From positions 1 to 64,000 of the forward strand of contig JBMFML010000003.1 in the NCBI GenBank assembly GCA_049970695.1: a stretch of 64,000 nt of DNA. Reading direction: 5' to 3'. Every line of letters starts with the position of its first letter. The stretch's first letter is position 1. Made by a program: the position numbers and the translations under genes. This DNA is from UBA285 sp049970695. GTDB taxonomy: Archaea > Thermoproteota > Thermoprotei_A > Sulfolobales > Desulfurococcaceae. The notes below the pieces were generated by a model. It did not search any database. It saw only the letters and a program-made list of their open reading frames with translations, and was not told the DNA's origin. Below, piece by piece: positions 42,901-50,699 of this stretch.

Positions 42901-43482
42901 GTGCTCTACGAGATAGTTTTTCATGGAAGAGGGGGGCAGGGAGCTGTTACTGCTGCAAACATACTAGTACAAGCAGCGATATACGAGAACTTGCATGGGC
43001 AGGGGTTTCCCTTCTTTGGAGCAGAGAGAAGGGGGGCTCCAGTAACTGCCTACGCGCGGCTCAGCGACAAGCCAATACTCAGGCACAGCGCAATTAGAGA
43101 AGCCGACGTAGTAGTAGTTTTAGACGACAGCCTCTTAGAACTTGGAGAAGTGAAAAAGACCCGAATTAAGAAGGGGGGTGCTATTGTGGTTAATACTAAC
43201 ATGAGTTCGATAAAGAGAGACTGGCTAAACGCTGAGGGGGCTGTGCACGCCTATGTCGTTGACGCAACTAAAATAGCTGTAAAGCATGGACTGGTCTTAG
43301 CAGGGTGGCCTCTAGTAAATACTCCAATACTTGGTGCTTTATCGCGTGCTATTAGAATAATATCCATGCAGAGTATTGAAAAGGCCCTAATAGACTACTT
43401 TGGAGAAAAAGTAGGTAAGAAAAACGCTGAGGCCGCTCTTGAAGCATACAAGGAAACGACTTATCTTGGCGAGGTGATTTAA
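42901..43482 (+). CDS. porG: 2-oxoacid (pyruvate):ferredoxin oxidoreductase, gamma subunit
   Basis: The 193-residue gamma subunit has the HGRGGQGAVTAANILVQAA glycine loop and the FFGAERRGAPVTAYARLSD segment, diagnostic of the PFOR gamma chain. The frame is open back to TTG 42868, which would lie before the expected transcription start; GTG 42901 is eight bases after GAGGTG and is chosen. It is the first gene of a four-gene operon. The complex oxidises pyruvate or a related oxoacid to acyl-CoA and reduces ferredoxin. Confidence 0.93.
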   Translation: MLYEIVFHGRGGQGAVTAANILVQAAIYENLHGQGFPFFGAERRGAPVTAYARLSDKPILRHSAIREADVVVVLDDSLLELGEVKKTRIKKGGAIVVNTNMSSIKRDWLNAEGAVHAYVVDATKIAVKHGLVLAGWPLVNTPILGALSRAIRIISMQSIEKALIDYFGEKVGKKNAEAALEAYKETTYLGEVI

Positions 43483-43758
43483 GTGCGGGTAGAAAACCCG
43501 ATGAGCTGGAAGCTCCCCTTATCCAGGCCGGCTAAAGGCGTTGCCGGGAAGACCGGCTTGTGGAGAACCCTTAAACCAGTAGTAGATTTGAACAAGTGTA
43601 CTAAGTGCTATCAGTGCGAAATTTTCTGTCCTGCCATGAGCATAGTGGTAGAACCCGAGCGCGGTGCTATAGTAGACTACGAATACTGTAAAGGCTGTGG
43701 TATATGCTCGGACGTGTGTCCCACTGGTGCGATTCAAATGGTACCAGAACGTGGGTAG
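43483..43758 (+). CDS. porD: 2-oxoacid (pyruvate):ferredoxin oxidoreductase, delta subunit
   Basis: A 91-residue polyferredoxin-like chain with two 4Fe-4S motifs, CTKCYQCEIFCP and CKGCGICSDVCP. It passes electrons from the TPP centre to ferredoxin. GTG start after GAGGTGATTTAA at the end of the gamma gene. Confidence 0.95.
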   Translation: MRVENPMSWKLPLSRPAKGVAGKTGLWRTLKPVVDLNKCTKCYQCEIFCPAMSIVVEPERGAIVDYEYCKGCGICSDVCPTGAIQMVPERG

Positions 43759-43774
43759 CCGCGTGGGTGGTTCT

Positions 43775-44965
43775 ATGGGCAAGAAGGTGGCGTTAACGGG
43801 TAATCATGCAATAGCATATGCGGTTAAGTACGCTAAGCCTCAGGTAATAGCCGCTTATCCCATAACCCCGCAGACTCCTATTGTTGAAAAGCTCTCTGAA
43901 ATGATAGAATCAGGCGAACTTAAAGCCACGATGATAAGGGTTGAATCAGAGCACTCAGCTCTTGCTGCCTGTTTCGGTGCTGCTATTGCGGGCGCACGGA
44001 CATTTACTGCTACGAGTAGCCAGGGACTGCTCTACATGCACGAAGTAGTTCACTGGGTTTCGAGGGCTCGAGCACCAATGGTAATGGCAATAGTTTCAAG
44101 GACTATCAATGCTCCGTGGAACATTTGGCCCGATCACAGCGACTTTGTTGATCAGCGAGATGCTGGCTGGATAATGGCGTATGCCATGGACACCCAGGAA
44201 GCGTTTGACTTAACCTTACAGGCATTTAAGATAAGCGAGGATCCAGCTGTCTACTTGCCAGTAATGGTGGGCATAGAGGGCTTTGTACTGGGCCATACCA
44301 CAATGCCTGTTGAGCTGCCCGATGAAGACCTAGTAAGCAGCTGGCTTGGCGAGAGGCGACAGCCATACGTCATAGATGGTACTGAGCCTCTCGGCGTTGG
44401 TAGCCTAGCATTTCCGGAAGATACAGAAGACATGTTTTACGGTATTCAAGAAGCTATGGAAAACGCGAAGAAAGTAATAAGAGAAGTCGACGCCGAATAC
44501 GCCAAAATAACGGGTAGGTCGTATGGGGGTTTAACGAGCTGCTATTTCTGCGACAACGCAAAGTACATTGCTGTGTCTATGGGGGCTTGGAGCGGGGATT
44601 TGATAGAGTCTGCTGCTAAGTTGAGAGATGAAGGCTACCCAGTAGGAGTTTTGCGAATAAGGTTCTATAGGCCGTTCCCAATAGAAGACGTGTGGAAGTA
44701 TGTGAGTACAGCTAAAGGCGTTCTCGTCTTTGATAGAGCAATTAGCTTTGGTGCATGGGGGCCTATATACACCGACCTAGTCGCAGGACTCTCTCAATAC
44801 ACCACTAAAATGCCGGTAATAGCTAACGTAGTAGCAGGTATGGCTGGTGTCGACGTGACTTACGAGGACTTCTACGTCATTGTAAAGGAATTCATCAATA
44901 AAGTAGAGACAGGAGAACTGAATAGAGGCTATTTCGAGTGGAGACGAATTAGGAGAAAGAGGTGA
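43775..44965 (+). CDS. porA: 2-oxoacid (pyruvate):ferredoxin oxidoreductase, alpha subunit
   Basis: The 396-residue alpha chain has the LTGNHAIAYAVKYAKPQVIA start, AAYPITPQTPIVEKL and IRVESEHSALAACFGAAIAG segments, with the Arg-rich pyruvate-binding region and the C-terminal transketolase-like domain. The frame begins at 43697, overlapping porD, but ATG 43775 is preceded by GGTGG and matches family members. The YPITPQT/TSSQGL pattern fits pyruvate enzymes; substrate is inferred. Confidence 0.93.
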   Translation: MGKKVALTGNHAIAYAVKYAKPQVIAAYPITPQTPIVEKLSEMIESGELKATMIRVESEHSALAACFGAAIAGARTFTATSSQGLLYMHEVVHWVSRARAPMVMAIVSRTINAPWNIWPDHSDFVDQRDAGWIMAYAMDTQEAFDLTLQAFKISEDPAVYLPVMVGIEGFVLGHTTMPVELPDEDLVSSWLGERRQPYVIDGTEPLGVGSLAFPEDTEDMFYGIQEAMENAKKVIREVDAEYAKITGRSYGGLTSCYFCDNAKYIAVSMGAWSGDLIESAAKLRDEGYPVGVLRIRFYRPFPIEDVWKYVSTAKGVLVFDRAISFGAWGPIYTDLVAGLSQYTTKMPVIANVVAGMAGVDVTYEDFYVIVKEFINKVETGELNRGYFEWRRIRRKR

Positions 44966-44970
44966 TGGGC

Positions 44971-45879
44971 TTGAGCGCCGTGCCTAAGCCTAGACTGCCT
45001 CTACCACACGACGCAAGGGAATACTTATACCCGGGAGACGCTGCATGTCCCGGATGTCCGATACCCATAGGATTGAAAGTGCTCACGGCGGCCCTTGGCG
45101 GTAAAGTCGTACTAGTCGTACCAGCATCTTGCACTTCAATAGTAGCTGGTCCTTATCCGAACCAAGCTTTCAAAGTAAGTGTTGTCCACGTTCCCTTCGC
45201 ATCTGCGGCCGCCGTCGCCTCTGGCATAGCAAACTCACTGAAAGAAAGGGGTATCAACGACGTTCACGTAGTAGTATGGGCTGGTGATGGGGGCACAGCA
45301 GATATAGGAATGGCGACCGTGAGCGGCGCGGCTGAGAGAAATGAGAACATAATATATGTAATGTACGACAATGAAGCGTACATGAACACTGGTATTCAAA
45401 GAAGTTCTTCAACGCCTAAAGGAGCGTGGACGACAACTACACCCATTCTGGGTAAACTGGAAAACAAGAAGGACGTCGCGAGGATATTAATAGCCCATCA
45501 AGTGCCTTACGTAGCGACTGCAAGCATAGGCTATCCACATGATTTCTACAGTAAGCTTCAAAAAGCAAAGAACATTCGAGGCTTCAGATTCATACAACTT
45601 CACGCACCTTGCCCAGTAGGCTGGAGATTTGATCCCAAGTACACCGTCAAAGTTGCTAAGCTAGCCGTTGAGACTGGCTTGTGGATACTCTACGAGTACT
45701 ATGATGGTAAAATACACTTGTCAGGGCCAAGTAGACCATATGTAGATCCTTCGAAGAGAAAGCCCATTGAAGAGTACTTCAAGCTGCAAGGCAGATTCAG
45801 GTCTATAACGCCAGAGTTCCTGAGCGAGGTCAAAAAGCACGTTGACGAGAACTGGGAATGGATTAGAAGGCACATGTAG
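44971..45879 (+). CDS. porB: 2-oxoacid (pyruvate):ferredoxin oxidoreductase, beta subunit
   Basis: The 302-residue beta chain binds thiamine diphosphate through WAGDGGTADIGMATVSGA and DNEAYMNTGIQRS. Four cysteines (CPGC near 27, ASCTS, and PCPVGW) coordinate the proximal iron-sulfur cluster. The TTG at 44971 lies four bases after GAGGTGAT and is favoured; the GTG 44962 and ATG 44965 codons are within that ribosome site. It is the last gene of the operon. Confidence 0.93.
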   Translation: MSAVPKPRLPLPHDAREYLYPGDAACPGCPIPIGLKVLTAALGGKVVLVVPASCTSIVAGPYPNQAFKVSVVHVPFASAAAVASGIANSLKERGINDVHVVVWAGDGGTADIGMATVSGAAERNENIIYVMYDNEAYMNTGIQRSSSTPKGAWTTTTPILGKLENKKDVARILIAHQVPYVATASIGYPHDFYSKLQKAKNIRGFRFIQLHAPCPVGWRFDPKYTVKVAKLAVETGLWILYEYYDGKIHLSGPSRPYVDPSKRKPIEEYFKLQGRFRSITPEFLSEVKKHVDENWEWIRRHM

Positions 45880-45894
45880 CCGGTCGTTGTAATA

Positions 45895-46413
45895 ATGGTT
45901 ACAACTACTCTAAACGTTCTTTTTGATCTCGTTTGTAGTCTTGGAAACGCTTCTCGCCTAGCTAAATTACTAAGAGAGCAGGGTTTTCGCGTTAAAATTG
46001 TATCATATGATTTAGTCAGGTTAAGGGAAAAGCTGGAAATCAGTGCAATTAACCAAGAGATCGAGGATCGCCTGTCCAGGCTCTTCAACCAAGTGCTAGA
46101 AATTCGCGATAGGTGGTCAATACTGTGCATGGAAGTCTGGGTAGAAAAGACTGTCTCTCACATTAGCGAGCCAAGGCTGTTTAAATATGACGATCTCTGC
46201 ATTTACACTAGAGTTGGTGCTAGAAATAGGGTAATTTACAAATTGGCCTGGCTATCCTCGTGCAGAGAGGCGCGGGGACTGATTCCAGAGGCCATTACAC
46301 GCGCCTGCGTTTCAAGCAATGACGATATCTCGGGTTTAAAAAGCGCTATACTAAAGTTTGCTAAAGCGATTATGAGTGTAAATTTCGAGCAGATTTCACA
46401 TAAAAACCCGTGA
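45895..46413 (+). CDS. Hypothetical protein, 172 aa
   Basis: Not recognised. The ATG lies 15 bases after porB, so it may share its transcript. The product is soluble and mostly helical, starting MVTTTLNVLFDLVCSLGNAS with a basic, amphipathic middle (RLREKLEISAINQEIEDRLS), and it contains five scattered Cys residues. No catalytic motif is visible. Codon use resembles its neighbours. Confidence 0.55.
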   Translation: MVTTTLNVLFDLVCSLGNASRLAKLLREQGFRVKIVSYDLVRLREKLEISAINQEIEDRLSRLFNQVLEIRDRWSILCMEVWVEKTVSHISEPRLFKYDDLCIYTRVGARNRVIYKLAWLSSCREARGLIPEAITRACVSSNDDISGLKSAILKFAKAIMSVNFEQISHKNP

Positions 46414-46424
46414 CTTATATATTT
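46414..46424 (+). promoter_or_regulatory. TATA box of tRNA-Pro
   Basis: CTTATATATTTT lies 17-27 bases before the tRNA 5' end, the correct distance for a transcript that starts at or just before the tRNA. Confidence 0.5.
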
Positions 46425-46440
46425 TAGTGCAGGAGTCTGC

Positions 46441-46528
46441 GGGCCCGTCGTCTAGCCTGGCTAGGATGCGGGGTTCGGGTCTCTAGCGGAAGTCCCCGTG
46501 ACCCGGGGTTCAAATCCCCGCGGGCCCA
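46441..46528 (+). tRNA. tRNA-Pro (anticodon CGG) with a 13-nt intron
   Basis: The precursor is 88 nt and the mature tRNA 75 nt. The acceptor stem is GGGCCCG/CGGGCCC with discriminator A, and the T arm is CGGGG-TTCAAAT-CCCCG. The anticodon stem is CGGGG/CCCCG. After removal of 46480-46492 the anticodon loop is TTCGGGT, so positions 34-36 are CGG. No CCA is encoded. Confidence 0.93.
46480..46492 (+). other. Archaeal tRNA intron at position 37/38
   Basis: Exon UUCG pairs with intron CGGA in the 4-bp central helix. The two 3-nt bulges are GG|U and AG|U, cut after the second base. The inner loop is only CUCUAG. This is a minimal canonical bulge-helix-bulge motif for the splicing endonuclease. Confidence 0.88.
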
Positions 46529-46559
46529 TTTCTAATTTAAGTGACTACAAGTGGACTCG

Positions 46560-46958
46560 ATGTCCATTAAAAGGACTAGGCAGGAGCTGGAGTCTGTTGA
46601 GAGCTCAAAGCACTCGGTAATACTACCTAGCGTCTTCGAACTACGTTTTGTGAAGATGTCTATTGTAGGATATGGCGCAGAGCACTCCCTCTGGATTTAC
46701 ATGGGCAGAAGCTCAGATTACTTGATAGTGCCGGACTTCTTCTGCAGCTGTAAAGACTTCATAATCAGAACTGCTATTAACAAAGTCACACCATATTGCA
46801 AGCACCTTGTTGGAGTTAGACTTGCAATCAAGGAGAGGAAGTACCTCGAATTCTCTACTGATATGGGAAGCGCGGCACAAATAGTTCAAGAAATTCTCGA
46901 CAAGGGCTTTTCGCCAACCTTGAGGAAACTCATATATAGTAGTAAATTTAAAGGCTGA
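46560..46958 (+). CDS. SWIM zinc finger-like protein
   Basis: The 132-residue protein has a SWIM-type CxCx(n)CxH pattern: FFCSCKDF, about 16 residues, then YCKHLVG. SWIM domains bind zinc and nucleic acids or proteins, and archaeal versions accompany recombination and helicase proteins. ATG 46560 is chosen because CTAATTTAAG lies about 20-25 bases upstream, suggesting a nearly leaderless mRNA; GTG 46551 would add three residues. It lies between tRNA-Pro and elf1. Confidence 0.7.
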   Translation: MSIKRTRQELESVESSKHSVILPSVFELRFVKMSIVGYGAEHSLWIYMGRSSDYLIVPDFFCSCKDFIIRTAINKVTPYCKHLVGVRLAIKERKYLEFSTDMGSAAQIVQEILDKGFSPTLRKLIYSSKFKG

Positions 46959-47011
46959 TAAGTTATTAGGGGCATACTTACGTCGAGTGCTTTAGCACCG
47001 GGTGTCCCAGA

Positions 47012-47293
47012 GTGGGGCGTAGAAGGAAGAGAAGGAGAGTAATTCCAAAGAGGGTCTTTAAGGTTCCACTAGTATTTGAGTGCCCTAATTGTGCATCAAA
47101 GAGCTTGTCTATAACCATTAAGAAGTCGGGAGATAGGGCTTCTGCCGTGATAACCTGTAGCAACTGCGGATTAGTCGATGACGAAGACTTTGCAGACATA
47201 CCGGCTTTTTACGAGACAGTTCACGTCTACTCTAAATTCGTAGACCTATACAATAGCGGGACGGCCAGAGTAAAAATACTGAAAACGGGCTGA
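47012..47293 (+). CDS. elf1: Transcription elongation factor Elf1-like protein
   Basis: The 93-residue protein starts with a highly basic MGRRRKRRRVIPKR tail and has a zinc ribbon with ECPNCASKS and CSNCGLVDD, followed by an acidic part. This matches archaeal Elf1, which binds RNA polymerase during elongation. GTG start. It is followed seven bases later by the GGGP synthase gene. Confidence 0.85.
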   Translation: MGRRRKRRRVIPKRVFKVPLVFECPNCASKSLSITIKKSGDRASAVITCSNCGLVDDEDFADIPAFYETVHVYSKFVDLYNSGTARVKILKTG

Positions 47294-47300
47294 TGGCCCC

Positions 47301-48068
47301 TTGGGTCGAGTACACGACTACGTTCTTTCAAAAATAATGTCTGGGGAGAAACTCCACTTCACGCTAATAGACCCTGATAGAGTGAGTGAGCCAGATAAGC
47401 TAGAAGCCGTTGCAAGTACCCTGGCAAGTGTAGGCACAGATGGATTTCTAATTGGCGGAAGCCTGGGCGTGACCCCAGAAGAAGCCAGCATGACCGCGAA
47501 AATCCTCAAAAAACATGGACTACCAGTAATCATCTTCCCTGGAAATATCAACTGCCTGACAAAAGAAGCCGACGCCGTGCTGTTCATGCTATTAATGAAC
47601 ACCTTAGAGCCCTACTATCTCATGCAAGTCCAGGTCATCGCAGCACCTATAATAGCAAAGTACGGGCTCGAAGTGCTTCCAACAGGTTACCTAGTAGTTG
47701 ACGAAGGAACAGCTGTGGCGCACGTAGGACGCATACACCCAATACCAAGAGAGAGGCCCGAGCTAGTGGCCGCCTACGCTATGGCAGCCGAAATGATTGG
47801 CTTAAAGTACTTCTACATCGAAGCCGGTAGTGGAGCCAAAGAACCTATACCGCCTGCTTTTCCGTGGATTGCGAAGAAGCACACAAAGCTTATTGTAATC
47901 GTAGGTGGTGGTATTAGGGAGCCCGAAGCGGCCAAGTCCCTGGTTAAGGCCGGTGCAGACATCATAGTAACTGGGACAATAGTTGAAAGGGACCTGGAAG
48001 CAGCTAAAAGGATAATAAGAGGCATTAAGGAGGCTTCTGCGCAGGTCCAGACAAGTACTTCTTTTTGA
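47301..48068 (+). CDS. Geranylgeranylglyceryl phosphate synthase
   Basis: A 255-residue TIM-barrel prenyltransferase that joins sn-glycerol-1-phosphate to geranylgeranyl diphosphate, the first step of archaeal ether-lipid synthesis. FTLIDPDRVSE, GTDGFLIGGSLGVT, PVIIFPGNINCL, FYIEAGSGA and VIVGGGIREPEAAK are the phosphate- and prenyl-binding motifs. TTG start. The last 44 bases overlap the convergent MazG-like gene. Confidence 0.95.
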   Translation: MGRVHDYVLSKIMSGEKLHFTLIDPDRVSEPDKLEAVASTLASVGTDGFLIGGSLGVTPEEASMTAKILKKHGLPVIIFPGNINCLTKEADAVLFMLLMNTLEPYYLMQVQVIAAPIIAKYGLEVLPTGYLVVDEGTAVAHVGRIHPIPRERPELVAAYAMAAEMIGLKYFYIEAGSGAKEPIPPAFPWIAKKHTKLIVIVGGGIREPEAAKSLVKAGADIIVTGTIVERDLEAAKRIIRGIKEASAQVQTSTSF

Positions 48069-48291
48069 AGGCTTCTTCGAGGTCTACTCCAAGGAGGTTT
48101 GCGACACTCAGCAACCACGCGAAAACGTCGGCAATTTCTTCCTCTAGCAGCCGTGCATCCATTTTGAGAATGGCTTCTGCGAGTTCCCCGATTTCCTCTA
48201 CAAGCCACGTAAAAGTAGCGTAAAGCCCTCTCGACTCGTCTCTCTCGTAGTAGTGCTCCTTTATGATTTTTTGGGCTTCTCTTATTTCCAC
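48025..48291 (-). CDS. MazG-like nucleotide pyrophosphohydrolase
   Basis: An 88-residue all-helical protein of the MazG/dUTPase superfamily. The metal-binding pattern is WLVEEIGELAEAI followed by EEEIADVFAWLLSVANLLGV, with the Glu pair and the Glu/Asp pair that hold magnesium. Such single-domain enzymes hydrolyse NTPs or modified dNTPs to the monophosphate. Substrate unknown. ATG start; convergent overlap with the preceding gene. Confidence 0.85.
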   Translation of the reverse strand: MEIREAQKIIKEHYYERDESRGLYATFTWLVEEIGELAEAILKMDARLLEEEIADVFAWLLSVANLLGVDLEEAFKKKYLSGPAQKPP

Positions 48292-48401
48292 GGGAATGCC
48301 CCCTTTCCTGCAATACCGTGAGTGCTTAACTAATTGAGTGTTTTTAAGTGGTTTTGTAAAATCTAAAACGAGGCGTTCAACACTCGAAGTGGTGCTGGAG
48401 T

Positions 48402-48590
48402 GTGAGCGAGAAGAGCAAGAAGAGCGGCAGGAGACGGGAGTCGCCAGCAGTGCTTTCGGCTGCCGGCTTAGTGAGGTTTTTTGAAGAAGGCGAGGCTAAG
48501 GTCGTGCTAAAGCCACATTTAATTGTTTTGCTTGTAATAGTTTTCGTAATAATAATAATTGTGCTGTCTAAGCTGCTGCCACTAGCTTAA
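48402..48590 (+). CDS. secG: Preprotein translocase subunit Sec61 beta
   Basis: A 62-residue protein with a basic, Ser/Arg-rich cytosolic part, the conserved SAAGLVRFFEE segment, and a single C-terminal membrane helix of mostly Val/Ile (HLIVLLVIVFVIIIIVL). This is archaeal Sec61 beta, which joins SecY and SecE. GTG start. Confidence 0.9.
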   Translation: MSEKSKKSGRRRESPAVLSAAGLVRFFEEGEAKVVLKPHLIVLLVIVFVIIIIVLSKLLPLA

Positions 48591-48906
48591 GGCGCTCAGA
48601 TAGGGATAACGTCTTCACCTTTAATCTGCCTCCCATCGCTCTTCATCGCGCTTAACAGCAGGCTCTAAAGTACTAACTGGTTCAGCAACACGGACCTTCG
48701 TCACTCTTCCGCGAAGTGGCAACTCATCATTACCACATATTAGGTTTTTTCCAAATAATTCCGTAATAACCCTTAGACGCGCCGCGCTATTTACTCTTAA
48801 AACTCAGCACTTCTGTTTTTGATCTCGCAGGGTCGCATCTAAGTATGTAGATTTTAGCCCTTTAAGCGGCTTAGTAGAGTGAGAACGCTTACGGTGCCAA
48901 GTGGGC
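48591..48906. other. Spacer with an unassigned minus-strand open frame
   Basis: The spacer has no recognised gene. On the minus strand a frame is open from 48803 to a TAA at 48621 (60 codons plus stop); its last 50 codons look protein-like (ELFGKNLICGNDELPLRGRV, then VRVAEPV and an acidic end), but no ATG, GTG or TTG stands at its beginning. The plus strand holds the promoter region of the next gene. Confidence 0.35.
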
Positions 48907-49608
48907 ATGTCTGGTAAAACTGTTATTATTCAGATTGCATCGCTAGTGGCGCTTTCACTAATATCTGCTGCCACGCCTCCTGCGTATCTTCCTCTAGTCT
49001 TCATACTATACATTGTTGTAATGATGCTCATTACCTCACGTAGTGTGGTGAAAACTGCGAAAAGAGTTGATAAAGTAAAGAGCCCGCTCTTATTCGAAGA
49101 AAAGAGCGCTGCTACTGCTATGGCTAGTGACGAGCTATTAATCAGCGACCTCAAAAAGCAGCTTAAAACGATGACACTTGCCTTGCTTGTACCGCTTTTA
49201 CTAGTACTCGTGCTTGTACCTCTCTACGGGCAGTACGTAAACCCCGTGGTGGCAAGCAGCTTTTTAAATATTGCCAATAACGAATTTTTAGCAAAGTTTG
49301 CAACGTATTTCATTTTCTACGCAGTACTTATGCTGGCTTCACTAGGTGTAAGGCAAGTGCTACTCAAAGTCTCAAAAGTAGAAAAGCAACTATACATGCC
49401 TAGGTCTTACTCTGTCCACAAAGATGGAGTTGTACTTGACGGTCGGTTTTATGAATATGCCGACGATATGTGCTACGAAGCGAATCCAAGTAGAAGGTTT
49501 ATTGCAATATATAGCAAGAGACTGCCCTTTGTGATTAGGCTCTACACGCTCGAGGTATCTAAATTAAAGAGCGCCTTGAGGGAGGCTAAGCTAAATGAGT
49601 GCCGCTAA
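48907..49608 (+). CDS. Predicted membrane protein, DUF2208-like
   Basis: The 233-residue protein has two N-terminal helices (about residues 8-45), a cytoplasmic Lys/Glu-rich helix, two more helices (about 90-112 and 128-152), and a soluble C-terminal part of about 80 residues. It resembles the crenarchaeal DUF2208 family by layout, which is an uncertain recollection. No function is known. ATG 48907 is taken, with GGTG ten bases upstream; GTG 48901 is an alternative. Confidence 0.55.
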   Translation: MSGKTVIIQIASLVALSLISAATPPAYLPLVFILYIVVMMLITSRSVVKTAKRVDKVKSPLLFEEKSAATAMASDELLISDLKKQLKTMTLALLVPLLLVLVLVPLYGQYVNPVVASSFLNIANNEFLAKFATYFIFYAVLMLASLGVRQVLLKVSKVEKQLYMPRSYSVHKDGVVLDGRFYEYADDMCYEANPSRRFIAIYSKRLPFVIRLYTLEVSKLKSALREAKLNECR

Positions 49609-49840
49609 GCACCATAAATGCGTGGTTTGTGGACGGCCCTTTCCTCACGGACAAGGGATAGTAATGAACATTGCAGGAATAGTGCTTGAGTTTCACAGCA
49701 ATAAGTGCTTCGCCAAGTTTGCTAAAACCCTGCTCGAGAAATTGCCGCAAGACGAGATCAGAGGGTACTTGAAGAGAGTTTTGAGCGAATACGAAGAGAT
49801 TTTGTCTCAAAAAGCTAAGCTAAGAATGAAGAAAATCTAA
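49595..49840 (+). CDS. TRASH/L24e-like zinc-binding protein, 81 aa
   Basis: A small protein with KCVVCGRPFPHGQGIVM near the N-terminus and EFHSNKCFAKF about 25 residues later. The CxxC, aromatic, and SNKC pattern is that of the treble-clef TRASH and L24e family, which binds metal. The C-terminal half is a charged helix. It overlaps the 3' end of the membrane-protein gene by 14 bases, so the two are probably co-transcribed. Its partner is unknown; an L24e-type ribosome-associated or metal-sensing role is possible. Confidence 0.6.
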   Translation: MSAAKHHKCVVCGRPFPHGQGIVMNIAGIVLEFHSNKCFAKFAKTLLEKLPQDEIRGYLKRVLSEYEEILSQKAKLRMKKI

Positions 49841-49951
49841 TAACCAGTCAAACCACAAATATATTGGCGCATCTCCAGAAGCTTTAATGATGATACTTGC
49901 CCCCATGCGACTTAATAATGGGATGAAGAAATTACCGCGGACTGATGCACT

Positions 49952-50173
49952 TTAGCACTTGGACTTATCCTTAAGAATGCTCCTGACTTTCTCAAGCGAT
50001 TCGGCATCGAGATTAACTAACTTCATAATTTCAAGTGCCTTATTAAGAGCTTCTTCTTCGCTGGAAGCACCTATGTTTAGCACTATGTTTGTACCCTCTA
50101 TACAAATTCTGTACCTCTTTTCTCCAAAAAGCTCATAAACCTCTATCACCTTAAGCTCCTTCCTTGCAACCAT
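49952..50173 (-). CDS. Small conserved-looking protein, 73 aa
   Basis: Not recognised. The product has a strand-helix layout (VIEVYELFGEKRYRICIEGT, then SSEEEALNKALEIMKL) and ends in Cys. ATG start. It begins seven bases after the HIT gene and is read in the same direction, which suggests one transcript. Confidence 0.55.
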   Translation of the reverse strand: MVARKELKVIEVYELFGEKRYRICIEGTNIVLNIGASSEEEALNKALEIMKLVNLDAESLEKVRSILKDKSKC

Positions 50174-50180
50174 GACTCGA

Positions 50181-50672
50181 CTACACCGTGCTCCAGTAAG
50201 TTTTAATGGTACTGTACGCCTCGTTTAACGCCACAGGTAAGGGCTTGGTGCCCGATATCACAGCCATGAAGTTCGTGTCGCCAACCCATCTTGGAACTAC
50301 GTGGACGTGAAAGTGGTCGGGTACACCAGCTCCTGCAGCACGGCCTATATTAGCTCCGATGTTAAATCCATCCGGCCTAAAGGCTTCTCTAAGAACCCTT
50401 ACTACTTTTTTAACCAAGTTAATCAATTCTTCTAACTCCGGCTCTTCGAGCTCTGTTAAGTCTGGCACGTGTCTATAGGGAGCTATCATTAAGTGACCTG
50501 TGTTGTAAGGGTAAGCATTCATAACTACGAATGCGTACTTGCCTTTGTAAACGATTAATGCTTCTTCTTCCCGAAGCTTTTGCAATCTACAGAAAAGGCA
50601 CTCCTCACTCTCTGTTTTTTCAGTAAACCTCCTTATGTACTCTGATCTCCACGGATTCCACAGTATTTTCAT
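50181..50672 (-). CDS. HIT family hydrolase
   Basis: A 163-residue histidine-triad protein with the catalytic HFHVHVVPRW near residue 128 and an N-terminal ECLFCRLQ pair that may bind zinc. NAYPYNTGHLMIAPYRHVPD is the conserved substrate segment. The enzymes hydrolyse or phosphorolyse nucleotide conjugates such as diadenosine polyphosphates. ATG start. Confidence 0.88.
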   Translation of the reverse strand: MKILWNPWRSEYIRRFTEKTESEECLFCRLQKLREEEALIVYKGKYAFVVMNAYPYNTGHLMIAPYRHVPDLTELEEPELEELINLVKKVVRVLREAFRPDGFNIGANIGRAAGAGVPDHFHVHVVPRWVGDTNFMAVISGTKPLPVALNEAYSTIKTYWSTV

Positions 50673-50699
50673 GAACTAAGCTCCCGACCCGAACTGATT

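Noticed and set aside
48621..48803. Annotation as a functional CDS
   Set aside because: No accepted start codon is present; kept as a finding only.
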